Notes: generated by a model not told the origin, from the sequence alone. Numbered from the stretch's first letter, positions 42,785-52,702 are shown. The stretch is DNA of 64,000 bases from Actinomycetota bacterium (GCA_030447305.1 JAUJPC010000001.1:760958-824957), one strand, 5' to 3'. Made by a program: numbers and translations.

Positions 42785-43688
42785 TCCGGGCGCCGCCGGA
42801 TCCCGGCTGGATGTCTGGCTGGCAGAGGAGTTGGGCAAAGGCCGATCGGAGGTACAGCGCCTCATAACCGCTGGGCACGTAATGGTGGACGGAGCGGCGG
42901 CCGCCAAGTCGTTTCGGGTCGTTGCAGGCCAGTGGGTTGAGGTCGACGACGAACCGCAGCAGGCTGCCCCGATAGCCGGCCCGGTTCCGCATGTGCCGGT
43001 TCGGTATGAGGACGAGCACCTGGCGGTGATCTCCAAGCCCGCCGGCCTGGTGGTTCACGCGGCCGCCGGCACGCGAGGGCCGACCCTTGTGGATGCCCTG
43101 CTTGAAGTCATGCCGCTGGCTCCGGCGGCGGGTGAGCACCGCCCGGGCGTCGTGCACCGCCTCGACAAGGGAACCTCGGGGCTGCTGATCGTCGCCAAGA
43201 CCGACGAGGCGTATGTCGAACTGATCAAAAGCATGAAAGCCCGGCGGATCTCCCGAACCTATCTCGCTTTGGTGCACGGAACGCTGTCGCTGCCCCGTGG
43301 CAGAATCGAGGCGCCGGTCGGGCGTTCCACGAAGAATCCCACGGCCATGGCGGTGCGGGCGAAGGGGAAGGCATCGGTTACGGAGTTCGAGGTGCTGGAG
43401 AGCCTCGGGGAGGTGAGCTACCTGCAGGTTGATCTGCTGACCGGCCGGACGCACCAGATCCGGGTCCACTTCTCGCACATCTCCCACCCGGTCGTCGGCG
43501 ACACGACCTACGGCGGGGGGGCGGAGCACCTGGCACAGGCTCTCGGTTTGACGCGGCCCTTCCTTCATGCCGCGGTCCTCCGCTTTCTCCACCCTATGTC
43601 CGGCGATCGGCTGAGGGTTGCCGACCCCCTGCCGGCAGACCTCGAGGCAGCGCTGGCACGTGCTCGGGAAAGGGCCAAAGGCCGATGA
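42768..43688 (+). CDS. RluA-family 23S rRNA pseudouridine synthase (RluD-like)
   Basis: 306 residues from GTG. N-terminal S4 domain (SRLDVWLAEELGKGRSEVQRLITAGHVMVDG), then the RluA catalytic core: YEDEHLAVISKPAGLVVHAA, GVVHRLDKGTSGLLIVAKT with catalytic D133, RISRTYLALVHG, LLTGRTHQIRVHFSHISHPVVGDTTYGG. The lspA-rluD pairing is common in bacteria. It overlaps lspA by 17 bp and the next gene by 4 bp. Confidence 0.92.
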   Translation: MKLRVDPGAAGSRLDVWLAEELGKGRSEVQRLITAGHVMVDGAAAAKSFRVVAGQWVEVDDEPQQAAPIAGPVPHVPVRYEDEHLAVISKPAGLVVHAAAGTRGPTLVDALLEVMPLAPAAGEHRPGVVHRLDKGTSGLLIVAKTDEAYVELIKSMKARRISRTYLALVHGTLSLPRGRIEAPVGRSTKNPTAMAVRAKGKASVTEFEVLESLGEVSYLQVDLLTGRTHQIRVHFSHISHPVVGDTTYGGGAEHLAQALGLTRPFLHAAVLRFLHPMSGDRLRVADPLPADLEAALARARERAKGR

Positions 43689-44485
43689 ACGACCGGGGGG
43701 CGGGCGAGAGCTCCCTGGGGGACGGGCCGCTGGCGGAGTTTCTGGCGGCTCTCAAGCGCAGGCCCTCACTTACGGTCTTTCTGTTCGGCCTGTTGCTGTT
43801 CACCGGCGGGGTCGTGAGCGTGATCAGCAATCAGATCGGCGAAGCGGCGATCAGGCTTCCGAAACAGGCCAAAGGCACCGCGCCACCCGAGGCGGGCGCC
43901 GCCCGGGTAGGCCCCAACTTCGGCGAAGCGGTCGGGCCCTACATCGAGAAGAAGAAGTCGACGCTGACGGAACGTGCCCGCTCCCACCCCAGGGAGCCCA
44001 CCCTGGCGCTGGTGGTGTTCTCGGAGTACCGAACGGCCCAAGCAGTCGACGCCTTCCTGGCCGCTCGCAACCTCGAGGCGCTGACTGCGCAGGTCAGAGT
44101 TCCGGTCCGCAGCTTCAAGCCGCAGGAGGTGCTGCTGGAGAGCAAGTCCCTTAAGGAGGCGGCCGGGGCCATGCGCAGCTCGGTAGCCAGGGAGCTGGAG
44201 GTGCTTGAGGGCATCGCCGCCCGGGTGGAGGACCCGTCGTACAAGGCGGTCTACACCAAGGACGTCGAGCTTCACAAAGAGGCGCTCGCCAAGCTCACCA
44301 CGGACCCGGCCACCGTCTTCGCTGTGGTGGTCAGGTCCACCCACTCCAACCTTGCAACTGCCGCCCGAGCACCGGAGGTCAGATTCGTCGACCTGCCGGA
44401 CGATCCAACCGCCACCCTGGAGGACACGACCTTCGCCGCCATCATCCCGGAGGACACCGAGACTGCCACCTTCGCCCTCCAGTAA
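43685..44485 (+). CDS. Unrecognised single-pass membrane protein
   Basis: 266 residues. One membrane helix at about 28-46 (SLTVFLFGLLLFTGGVVSVI) with an exported C-terminal domain containing LALVVFSEYRTAQAVDAFLAARNLEALTAQVRVPV and FAVVVRSTHSNLATAARAPEVRFVDLPDD, mixed alpha/beta, with a likely helical stretch at 150-215. I do not recognise the family. Right after the stop, the neighbouring frame reads SSKKKPASKKKP, a Lys-rich tail that may belong to this protein if a base is missing. It starts at the rluD stop (ATGA) and precedes an ABC exporter. Confidence 0.75.
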   Translation: MNDRGAGESSLGDGPLAEFLAALKRRPSLTVFLFGLLLFTGGVVSVISNQIGEAAIRLPKQAKGTAPPEAGAARVGPNFGEAVGPYIEKKKSTLTERARSHPREPTLALVVFSEYRTAQAVDAFLAARNLEALTAQVRVPVRSFKPQEVLLESKSLKEAAGAMRSSVARELEVLEGIAARVEDPSYKAVYTKDVELHKEALAKLTTDPATVFAVVVRSTHSNLATAARAPEVRFVDLPDDPTATLEDTTFAAIIPEDTETATFALQ

Positions 44486-44607
44486 GAAGAAACCTGCCAG
44501 CAAGAAGAAACCTGATCGGCTTTACAGTGGAATGACCCCATCATCACTGCGTCGCCGGCTCCAACCGAGCACGAAGTTGGAGGCGAACGCGGCATGGAAA
44601 GGCTTTT

Positions 44608-45279
44608 GTGGCGCTCGTCTCGGTAACCGACCTCGTCAAGGAGTACAGCCTGGGCGCCGCCCGGGTGCCGGCTTTGAGAGGAGTTTCGTTTGACATCGAG
44701 GCTGGCCGCCTGGTCTCGGTCATGGGACCGTCGGGCTCCGGAAAGTCCACACTGCTTCACCTCATGGGGGGCCTTGACTCGCCAACCAGCGGTTCGGTGG
44801 TCATCGACGGCTACGACCTGGCGGAGCTGGACGACCAGGAGCTGACCATCTTCCGGCGGCGCCGGCTAGGTTTCATCTTCCAGTTCTTCAACCTGCTGCC
44901 CACGATGAAGGCCTGGGAGAACGTAGCCCTGCCCCGGCTGCTGGACGGTGAGAAGCTGAGGGATGTCCAGCCCAAGGCGGTTGAGCTGCTGGAGAAGGTA
45001 GGACTGGCCAGCCGCATCGGTCATAAGCCGTCGCAGCTGTCCGGGGGAGAGATGCAGAGGGTAGCGGTGGCCCGAGCGCTGATCGCAGACCCGCTGCTGG
45101 TGCTGGCCGACGAGCCGACCGGCAACCTGGACTCCGCCTCTGGGCAGGCGGTGCTCGACCTGCTGCGCCACATAGTCTCCGAGGAGGGGCGGACCGTGGT
45201 GATCGTGACCCACGACGGGAAGGCGGCCTCCATGGCCGATCAGCAGGTATCTCTGCGGGATGGGGTCCTGGCGCGATGA
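44608..45279 (+). CDS. MacB/LolD-type ABC transporter ATPase
   Basis: 223 residues from GTG. Walker A GPSGSGKST, Q-loop FIFQFFNLLPTMKAWENVALP, signature LSGGEMQR, Walker B LVLADEPTGNLD, H-loop VIVTHD. FNLLPTMKAWENV is typical of the LolD/MacB/FtsE group, which power mechanotransmission by FtsX-like permeases. The stop overlaps the permease start (ATGA). Confidence 0.94.
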   Translation: MALVSVTDLVKEYSLGAARVPALRGVSFDIEAGRLVSVMGPSGSGKSTLLHLMGGLDSPTSGSVVIDGYDLAELDDQELTIFRRRRLGFIFQFFNLLPTMKAWENVALPRLLDGEKLRDVQPKAVELLEKVGLASRIGHKPSQLSGGEMQRVAVARALIADPLLVLADEPTGNLDSASGQAVLDLLRHIVSEEGRTVVIVTHDGKAASMADQQVSLRDGVLAR

Positions 45280-47786
45280 CCCTGTTCAAACTCTTGAACC
45301 TCCGCCGCTTCACCGAGCACCGGGCGCGCACCGCCCTGTCTATTTCCGGAATCGCCATCGGCTCGGCACTGCTGGTGGCCGTGCTCGGCCTGCTGGGGTC
45401 GCTCACCGGTTCGGTGGAGGGCTTCATTCAGGATCTCGCCGGCATGGCGGACCTGGAGGTGTCGGCAGTCTCGAACGAGGGACTGGACGAGCGGCTGTTC
45501 TTCGACGTGGAGCAGACGGAAGGGGTCAAGTCGGCCGTCCCGATGATTCGCTCCCGCGCATTGATCGATAAGCACCAGGTGATGTTCCTCGGCGTCGATC
45601 AGCGGGCCGAGCTTCTCGGGACCGACCTCGGTGAGGACCAGCAGGAGGCTGTTCAGCGGCTGGCGAGCGAGCCCGGCATTCTGATCGGGCAGGCCCTCGC
45701 CTCCCGCACGGGAGCGGAGCGGGGCTCGAAGGTGAGGGTGTTCTCCACCGGCGGCGAGAAGGAGCTTGTGGTGGTGGGGGTCATCGAAGGGGAGGCCGGC
45801 CGGTTCAACGACGGCATGTTCGCCCTCGCTGCTCTTCCGGTGGCGCAGCAGGTGCTGGGCAAGGGGCCCCGGATCGACTCGATATTCGTGATCGCACAGG
45901 AAGGACAGTCGCTCGAGGGACTGCGCCGGGCGCTGTCGAGGCAGACCGGCAGCCGAGCCTTCGTCGACTCGCCGTCCGGACGGGTGCGCCAGGCTCAGTC
46001 GTCAACCGCAAGCCTGCGGTTCGGGATGCTGATGGGAGTCAGCATCGCGGTGACCGTGGGTGCTTTCCTCGTCTACAACACCATGAGCATGGCCGCCCTC
46101 GAGCGGCGCCGGGAGATTGCCACCCTTCGGGCTCTGGGCGGAGCGCGGCGCATGCTCTTGCGCAACCTGTTGTGGGAAGCAGCGCTGCTGGGGCTAGTCG
46201 GATCCATCGTGGGCAGCGTCGTGGGCCTGATCCTGTCCGGAATCCTGGTTCGCGCGATACCGGACTTCTACACCAACGGCCTCGGCGTCGGCGTCGCGCT
46301 GAACATGCCCTCCCACGCCATCCCCATGGCAATAGCCGTCGGAATCGTCTCTTCGGTGGTGGCCGCCGCTATGCCTGCGATAGCCGCGGTGAAAGTCGCC
46401 CCGGCGGCGGCCATGCGGCCGGTGGGCGTGCTGGAGGCTCTCGAGGACGTGCAGGGCATCTCGCCGGTTCCCACGTTCCTGGGGATAGCCATATTCCTGG
46501 GTGCCTTTTTCACCGCGATCTGGGGACCGGGGTGGGCCGGTTTCCTGGCGATGGGAGGGCTGGTCGTAGGGGCGATCGTGGCGACCTTCGGGCTTACACA
46601 CCCGTTGGCCGGCGCCACCGCGCGCTTCGCCGAGAAGTTCGGCGTGGCCGGCCGGCTGGCCGCATCGGCGGTGCGACGGTCTCCCCGCCGGGCGTGGGCG
46701 ACCAGCGTAGCGGTGGTGGCGGGGGTCGGGATGATAGTCACCCAGGCCAGCGCCAGCGCCAACATCAACACCTCGGTCACCAACTCGACCAACTCGCTGG
46801 GGCGCATCGACCTCTACGTGTCCGCCGCGTCCGGCGTGGCGCTGGCCACCGACGTGCTGCTGCCCCCGGAATGGGAGCAGCAGCTGGCGGCCATCCCGGG
46901 AGTGCGCAACGTCGGCACCAACACCTTCTCGTTTGTGAGCTACCGGGGTCAGAGGGTTTTGGTGCAGGGCACCTCGCGATCGCAGGGGGCCGAGCCGGCG
47001 ATGGCCGGCATCACCCCCGCTCAGCGGGTCCAGGTCCAGGAGGGGACTGCGGCGGTGGTGTCCACCCGGTTCGAGGAGCTGTTCGGCATCGGGCCGGGAG
47101 ACCAGCTGACTCTGCCTACGCCATCGGGCGAGCGTGACGTGCAGGTCATTGCCTCCGTTCCGTCGTTCACCTGGGAAAGGGGGCTGGTGACCATCGGCCG
47201 GCAGAACGTAATCGATTGGTTCGGTCGCACCGGCGTCAGCGACTACCAGCTGACCTTTGACAACTCGGCCGACTCCGACGCAGTCCGCGCCGAGGTAGAG
47301 AGCTTTGTGAAGGGATCCCCGGTGCCGGTTTACGTCAGCAGCGGGTCCGAGTACCTCGAGGTGATCGAGGGAACGGTCAAACAGGTGAGGTCATTGTTCG
47401 ACTCGATGGTGGGCGTGGTGGTGGGAGCTGCGATCCTCGCGATCATCAACGCGCTGATCATCTCGGTGATCGAGAGGCGGACCGAGCTCGGGATCATGCG
47501 GGCGCTGGGCACCAGCCGCAGGCAGCTGAGGAGCATGGTGGCGCTGGAGGCGGGAGCGCTTGGCGTGGTCGGGGGCATCGTAGGGGTGGCGTTTGGACTA
47601 ATTGCGCACCGGGCGGCGATTGTCGCGGTAGGCCACCAGGGAGGCATGCCGGTGGAGTACGCCTTCGTGTGGGCCCCCGCCCTCATTGCCTTTCCCCTGG
47701 GCATCGCCATGGCGATCATGGGGAGCCTGGAGCCCGCCCGAAGGGCCGGGTCCATCAGTGTCATCGAGGCGATCGGGTATGAGTAG
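45276..47786 (+). CDS. FtsX/MacB-like ABC permease
   Basis: 836 residues, two FtsX modules. The N-terminal helix (about 18-40) is followed by an extracellular MacB-like domain (SVEGFIQDLAGMADLEVSAVSNEG...). FtsX membrane helices lie near 248-380, then two more near 405-445, a second helix with external domain at about 475-700 and final FtsX helices near 710-830 (LAIINALIISVIERRTELGIMRALGTSRRQL). This duplicated layout (DUF214 type) is common in Actinobacteria. The substrate is unknown; the lipoprotein gene that follows may be a partner. Confidence 0.92.
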   Translation: MTLFKLLNLRRFTEHRARTALSISGIAIGSALLVAVLGLLGSLTGSVEGFIQDLAGMADLEVSAVSNEGLDERLFFDVEQTEGVKSAVPMIRSRALIDKHQVMFLGVDQRAELLGTDLGEDQQEAVQRLASEPGILIGQALASRTGAERGSKVRVFSTGGEKELVVVGVIEGEAGRFNDGMFALAALPVAQQVLGKGPRIDSIFVIAQEGQSLEGLRRALSRQTGSRAFVDSPSGRVRQAQSSTASLRFGMLMGVSIAVTVGAFLVYNTMSMAALERRREIATLRALGGARRMLLRNLLWEAALLGLVGSIVGSVVGLILSGILVRAIPDFYTNGLGVGVALNMPSHAIPMAIAVGIVSSVVAAAMPAIAAVKVAPAAAMRPVGVLEALEDVQGISPVPTFLGIAIFLGAFFTAIWGPGWAGFLAMGGLVVGAIVATFGLTHPLAGATARFAEKFGVAGRLAASAVRRSPRRAWATSVAVVAGVGMIVTQASASANINTSVTNSTNSLGRIDLYVSAASGVALATDVLLPPEWEQQLAAIPGVRNVGTNTFSFVSYRGQRVLVQGTSRSQGAEPAMAGITPAQRVQVQEGTAAVVSTRFEELFGIGPGDQLTLPTPSGERDVQVIASVPSFTWERGLVTIGRQNVIDWFGRTGVSDYQLTFDNSADSDAVRAEVESFVKGSPVPVYVSSGSEYLEVIEGTVKQVRSLFDSMVGVVVGAAILAIINALIISVIERRTELGIMRALGTSRRQLRSMVALEAGALGVVGGIVGVAFGLIAHRAAIVAVGHQGGMPVEYAFVWAPALIAFPLGIAMAIMGSLEPARRAGSISVIEAIGYE

Positions 47787-48732
47787 GCCGGCACGGTTTA
47801 GTGGAGCCAACCTGCGCCTCCCGGGCTCGTTGAGCGCCGCCCTCAGCCGTCGCCTGGTCGCTCTCGGGCTGACGCTAGCCCTCCTGCTGAGCGGGTGCGG
47901 AGGTGGCGACAGCGAGCCGGCAGAGCGCAGGGCATCCGCCCCGTCCCCCTCCGTAACGGCTGCCACCGAGCCGCCGCCGTCCGAAGCGCCCTCGCCGCCT
48001 CCGGCCCCCACGCCAGCATCCCCCGCACCGAAGCCCCCGCCGGCCCCCCGGCCTGCCCCGCCCCCGCCCCCTGCCCCCGCGCCGGCGGCCGCGCAGCCGG
48101 TTACCGGTCCGGCGTCTCCCGGGCAGTACATCTTCGACGAGAGCGGTTCGATTGCAACCGCGGGCTGCCTGATCGCCAACCAACCTCCCCCGACTCCGAC
48201 CCGCCTGAACGTCGGAGGGGTGAACGGAAACCGCCAGCAGGTGGACCGGGATCAGACCGGCTCGGGAACCGTGGGATCGGTTTCGAATGCGGTGTTCGAG
48301 TACCGGGAGGACGGCCTGTACCTGGTGTCGCTGCGCCAGGAGCAGAGGGTCAACGCCCAGACGCTGGTATTTGACTTCCAGGCGAACCCGCCGGCCCGGG
48401 TCATCCCGGCGTTTCCACAGGTGGGCGAGACCGGGGCTTTCTCGCTCACCTCCGCCGACGGCCGGGTTCGGATCGATGCCGGCACCACCGTCGAGGCGGT
48501 GGGGGAGCAGGTCACCCTGGGCGAGGGGGCCAGCCAGAGGGCGGTGCGGCTCCGTACAGATTCCCGGATCAGCGGAGTGTCGCCCCAGGGGTCGCTGAAC
48601 CTGTCGGTCACCCGGACGTCCTGGTACTCAATGGATAAGCACCTGGAGATCAAGGACGTGACCGATACAACCGGGACCGTCGGCCTGTGCCGGGTGAACT
48701 TCCACGTAGAATCGCTCGCCCGAGCGGTTTAG
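47779..48732 (+). CDS. Pro-rich lipoprotein linked to the ABC exporter
   Basis: 317 residues from ATG 47779, overlapping the permease stop by 8 bp. The signal sequence ends in the lipobox LLLSGC; the acylated Cys is followed by a Pro/Ala/Ser linker of about 75 residues (typical of crossing the wall) and a beta-rich domain of about 200 residues (GQYIFDESGSIATAGCLIANQ, YREDGLYLVSLRQEQRVNAQTLVFDFQAN, SWYSMDKHLEIKDVTDTTGTVGLCRVNFHV). The family is unknown to me. Two Cys in the domain could form a disulfide. Confidence 0.82.
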   Translation: MSRPARFSGANLRLPGSLSAALSRRLVALGLTLALLLSGCGGGDSEPAERRASAPSPSVTAATEPPPSEAPSPPPAPTPASPAPKPPPAPRPAPPPPPAPAPAAAQPVTGPASPGQYIFDESGSIATAGCLIANQPPPTPTRLNVGGVNGNRQQVDRDQTGSGTVGSVSNAVFEYREDGLYLVSLRQEQRVNAQTLVFDFQANPPARVIPAFPQVGETGAFSLTSADGRVRIDAGTTVEAVGEQVTLGEGASQRAVRLRTDSRISGVSPQGSLNLSVTRTSWYSMDKHLEIKDVTDTTGTVGLCRVNFHVESLARAV

Positions 48733-49050
48733 GTGGGGTCTGGAGGTCTGTTGCTGCGCAAGCTTGGGTTCTTCAGCGGCCTGTGGTGGGTTGCCCTGCG
48801 GGAGCGCGACGCCTGGCTGGCGGAGTGGATCGAGAGGGGCTCCGCCCGAATTCAGCTTTTCGTGTACCGGACCGGGACCTTCATCGCGGTAGCGGGCGGC
48901 TTTGCGCTGCTGCTGAGCTACGCCGGGAACTCGCCGTCGCTACCGAAACTTTTCGTTATGGCTTCGATATTCGGAACCATCACGCTTTGGATGCGCTCGG
49001 GCAGCTGGATCGCCGAGTACCGGGACCTTTTCGCGGGTCGTTACGACTGA
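48733..49050 (+). CDS. Small membrane protein, last gene of the ABC operon
   Basis: 105 residues from GTG 48733, directly after the lipoprotein stop; TTG 48751 behind GGAGG is an alternative. Two membrane segments (LFVYRTGTFIAVAGGFALLLSYAG and LPKLFVMASIFGTITLWMRSGSWIAEY). Unrecognised. Its tight fit to the operon suggests it is co-expressed with the exporter. Confidence 0.7.
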   Translation: MGSGGLLLRKLGFFSGLWWVALRERDAWLAEWIERGSARIQLFVYRTGTFIAVAGGFALLLSYAGNSPSLPKLFVMASIFGTITLWMRSGSWIAEYRDLFAGRYD

Positions 49051-49071
49051 CGAACTGCCCTACAATCGCGC

Positions 49072-49101
49072 TTGACCCCCCCCGTGGCACCAGGTTAGAT
49101 T
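49072..49101 (+). promoter_or_regulatory. dnaE promoter
   Basis: TTGACC at 49072-49077, 18-nt spacer, TAGATT at 49096-49101; gives a leader of about 65 nt. Confidence 0.65.
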
Positions 49102-49174
49102 ACTTCGAGAGTTACACGGCTGTAGTTCACTTCCTCGAACCGCTAAGCCGAAGATCTGGAGGCTTGTCGACCGA

Positions 49175-52100
49175 GTGAGTTTCGTACATCTCCACTCCCA
49201 TTCGGAGTACTCCCTGCTCGACGGCGCAAGTCGGATCTCCGAGATGTTCGCCCGAGCCAAAGTGTTGGGCATGCCGGCTGTGGCTCTCACCGACCACGGC
49301 GTCATGTACGGGGCTATCCCGTTTTACCTGGCCGGCAAGTCAGCCGGTGTTAAGCCTCTGATCGGCATGGAGGCCTACGTCGCCCCCAACTCGCGGCTGG
49401 ACCGCTCCACCCGCCATCACGACTCCTATCACCACCTGACGATGATCTCGGCGAACAACACCGGATATCAGAACCTGGTGAGGCTGTCGTCGCTCGGCTT
49501 CACCGAGGGCTACGACCAGCGCACCCGCCGGCCCCGCCTAGACCGGGAGCTGCTGGACAGGTACTCCGACGGCATCGTCGTCCTCTCGGGTTGCCTGTCG
49601 GGAGAGCTCGCTAAAAACGTGGTTAACGGCCGGCTGTCGGAGGCCCTGCAGACCGCCCGCGACTACCGGGAGATCTTCGGCGACCGCTATTTCCTCGAGA
49701 TCCAGCAGCAGGGTGTGGCGGGGCAGGACATGCTGAACATCGAGGTGCGCAAGATCGGCAAGGAGCTCGGCATCCCGCTGGTGGCGACGAACGACTCCCA
49801 CTACACCTGCAAAGAGGATGCGGAGGCCCACGACATCCTGCTGTGCATCCAGACCGGCAAGGAGCTCTCCGACACCAAGCGGATGAAGTTCGACACCGAC
49901 GAGTTCTACATGAAGAGCCGGGAAGAGATGCTCAAGGCCTTCCCCGACTACCCCGACGCCGTGGAGAACACCGTCGGAGTGGCAGAGAAGTGCGATGTGG
50001 AGCTTGAGCTCTACAAGATGCTCCTCCCGACGTTCGAGGTGCCGGAGGGACACACCATCACCACGTACCTGAAGCAGCAGGCGGAGGCGGGACTGCGGCG
50101 CCGCTACCAGCCCCTCACCTCCGAGTGCGAGGACCGTCTGCACATGGAGCTGCGGGTTATCGACGAGATGGGCTTCAGCGCTTACTTCCTCATCGTCTCC
50201 GACTTCGTTCAGTGGGCGAAGAGCCAGAAGATCCGGGTGGGCCCGGGCCGTGGGTCGGTTGGAGGATCCATCGTCGCCTACTGCCTGGGAATCACCGAGC
50301 TCGACCCCATCCGGTGGAAGCTGGGCTTCGAGCGCTTTTTGAACCCGGGCCGCAAGTCCATGCCCGATATCGACATCGACCTGGACGACCGCCGTAGGGG
50401 GGAGGTCATCCGCTACGTCTCGCAGAAGTACGGCGAGGACCGGGTGGCCCAGATCATCACCTTCTCCACGATCAAGGCAAAGGCTGCCATTCGGGATGGC
50501 GCCCGGGTGCTCGGTATGCCGTACGCGGTGGGGGACCGGCTGGCGAAGATGTACCCTCCGCTGGTGCTGGGCAAGGAGGCTCCCTTCGAGGCGTGCTTCG
50601 ATAAGAACGTGGAGTGGCCCGCCCACACCGGACACAACGACGCCTACGCCGCGGCGCAGGAGCTGCGGCAGGCCTACGAGACCGAAGAGGCGAGCAAGCA
50701 GGTCATAGAAACCGCCCGCAAGCTCGAGGGGCTGCGCCGCCAGCACTCGGTGCACGCCGCCGGGGTGGTGATCGGCCGGGAGCCGCTGACCAACATCTGC
50801 CCGGTCCAGAGAACCGACGGGGACATCGTCACCCAGTACGAGATGGGAGCCATCGAGCAGATCGGGCTGCTGAAGATGGATGTCCTCGGCTTGCGCAACC
50901 TGACCGTCATCGGTGACACCGTGGACCATTTAAGGGCCAACCGGGGCGTGGAGATCGACCCCGATAAGCTTCCCCTGGACGACCCCAAGGCGTACAAGCT
51001 GCTGCAGGACGGCAACACCGCAGGGGTTTTCCAGATGGAGTCCGGCGGCATGACCCGGCTGTGCCGGCAGCTGCGCCCCGACCGTTTCGAGGAAATCGCT
51101 GCCCTCATCGCCCTGTACCGGCCGGGTCCGATGGATGAGATCCCGCGGTACGTCAAGGGCAAGCACCAGCCAGACTCTATTTCCTACTTCCACCCGCTGC
51201 TGGCCCACGTCCTGGAAGACACCAACGGCGTAATCGTCTACCAGGAGCAGGTGACGATGATCCTGCAGGTGGTGGCGGGGTTCTCACCGCAGGACGCCGA
51301 CATGATCCGTTACGCTATCGGCAAGAAGAAGACCTCCGAGCTGGTCAAGTGGGAGACCCAGTTCCACGCCGGAGCGCAGGCGGCCGGGCTTACCGCCCAG
51401 GAGTCCCAGGGCCTCTGGGACCTGATCAAGCCGTTCGCCGGCTACTCGTTCAACCGGGCCCACGCGAACGGGTACGGCCTCGTGGCGTACCAGACCACCT
51501 GGCTCAAGGCCAACTACCCGGTGGAGTACCTGGGGGCGCTGTTGACCTCGGCCAAGGACCGCAACGACAAGATGCCGATGTACCTGGCGGAAACCCGGGC
51601 CATGGGGGTGAACGTTCGGCCGCCGAGCGTCAACGACTCCGACCTCGACTTCAAGCCCCGGGGCGACGACGTCCTGTTCGGCCTGTCGGCCATCCGCAAC
51701 GTGGGCGAGTCAGTGGCCGAGCGGCTTCTTGCGGCCCGCAACAAAGGAGGGCCGTTCTCCAGCTTCGACGACTTCTGCCGGCGGGTGGACCCGAGCTGCC
51801 TGAACAAGAAGGTAATTGAGTCCCTGGCCAAGGCCGGAGGCTTCGACTGTCTGGGGGTCAAGCGAGGGGACCTTTTGGAGCGAGATCCCCGCAATGGCGG
51901 CCTATGCATGTCCGAGGGTGCAACCCGGCTGGTGGAGGCGGTCCTCGCCGAGCGCAAAGCGGAAGAGGCGGGCCAGTACTCATTCTTCGCCGGGGAACCC
52001 GAGGTCCGACATTTCTCGGTTCCAGGGGCCACGGTGAAGCTCGATGGGGTTGGTGACGACATCGCAAACGGCGACCTCCTGAAAGCTGAGAAGGAGATGC

Positions 52101-52702
52101 TGGGCTTCTATGTCTCCGAACACCCGCTGGCGGCGATTCAGAGTGCGATGCGCTTACAGACCGACGTGGAGATCCCATCGCTCGCCGAGGGGCCGGACGG
52201 TGCGGTCAAGGTCGTCGGAGGCATCCTCTCCCGGATGGTCCGTAAGTTCACCAAGAAGGGTGACATCTGGTACCAGGGAGTGTTGGAGGACATGTTGGCC
52301 AATGTGGAGGTGACGTTCTGGCCTCAGACTGTCAACGAGACCTCACCCGAGCTGCTTTCGGACGACGCTCTGGTGATCATCAAGGGCCGGATAGAGCTTC
52401 GGGACGAGAACGTGAAGGTCATGGCCCTGAAGGTGAGCAGACCAGACATCTCGGGCGCCGCCGACGTGCTGCGGATAAAGCTGCCTGCGGAGTCCCTGAC
52501 GCAGAACCGGATCAACGACCTGAAGGCCGTGCTGGCCAGCCACCCGGGTTCCTCACCGGTTCACCTGCACCTGTCGGGGGGGCGGAACGGCGACACGGTG
52601 CTGAAGCTGGGGGGTGGCTTCACGGTGGAGCTTCGCAATGGGCTGTACGCGGAGCTTCAGTCGGTTCTGGGGGCCGGGTCGTTGTTGAACGGCGCCCGAT
52701 GA
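49175..52702 (+). CDS. dnaE: DNA polymerase III alpha subunit DnaE
   Basis: Replicative C-family polymerase. 1175 residues from GTG with GGAGG upstream. PHP domain first (VHLHSHSEYSLLDGASRI), then the palm with RVGPGRGSVGGSIVAYCLGI and MPDIDIDLDDRRRGEVI (catalytic Asp), HAAGVVIG, QTDGDIVTQYEMGAIEQIGLLKMDVLGLRNLT, LYRPGPMD and QEQVTMILQ, and a C-terminal helix-hairpin and OB domain (VKVVGGILSRMVRKFTKKGDIWYQGVLEDM). Length and motifs fit DnaE1. The last six codons (LLNGAR) are copied in a 36-bp tandem repeat just beyond the stop. Confidence 0.97.
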   Translation: MSFVHLHSHSEYSLLDGASRISEMFARAKVLGMPAVALTDHGVMYGAIPFYLAGKSAGVKPLIGMEAYVAPNSRLDRSTRHHDSYHHLTMISANNTGYQNLVRLSSLGFTEGYDQRTRRPRLDRELLDRYSDGIVVLSGCLSGELAKNVVNGRLSEALQTARDYREIFGDRYFLEIQQQGVAGQDMLNIEVRKIGKELGIPLVATNDSHYTCKEDAEAHDILLCIQTGKELSDTKRMKFDTDEFYMKSREEMLKAFPDYPDAVENTVGVAEKCDVELELYKMLLPTFEVPEGHTITTYLKQQAEAGLRRRYQPLTSECEDRLHMELRVIDEMGFSAYFLIVSDFVQWAKSQKIRVGPGRGSVGGSIVAYCLGITELDPIRWKLGFERFLNPGRKSMPDIDIDLDDRRRGEVIRYVSQKYGEDRVAQIITFSTIKAKAAIRDGARVLGMPYAVGDRLAKMYPPLVLGKEAPFEACFDKNVEWPAHTGHNDAYAAAQELRQAYETEEASKQVIETARKLEGLRRQHSVHAAGVVIGREPLTNICPVQRTDGDIVTQYEMGAIEQIGLLKMDVLGLRNLTVIGDTVDHLRANRGVEIDPDKLPLDDPKAYKLLQDGNTAGVFQMESGGMTRLCRQLRPDRFEEIAALIALYRPGPMDEIPRYVKGKHQPDSISYFHPLLAHVLEDTNGVIVYQEQVTMILQVVAGFSPQDADMIRYAIGKKKTSELVKWETQFHAGAQAAGLTAQESQGLWDLIKPFAGYSFNRAHANGYGLVAYQTTWLKANYPVEYLGALLTSAKDRNDKMPMYLAETRAMGVNVRPPSVNDSDLDFKPRGDDVLFGLSAIRNVGESVAERLLAARNKGGPFSSFDDFCRRVDPSCLNKKVIESLAKAGGFDCLGVKRGDLLERDPRNGGLCMSEGATRLVEAVLAERKAEEAGQYSFFAGEPEVRHFSVPGATVKLDGVGDDIANGDLLKAEKEMLGFYVSEHPLAAIQSAMRLQTDVEIPSLAEGPDGAVKVVGGILSRMVRKFTKKGDIWYQGVLEDMLANVEVTFWPQTVNETSPELLSDDALVIIKGRIELRDENVKVMALKVSRPDISGAADVLRIKLPAESLTQNRINDLKAVLASHPGSSPVHLHLSGGRNGDTVLKLGGGFTVELRNGLYAELQSVLGAGSLLNGAR

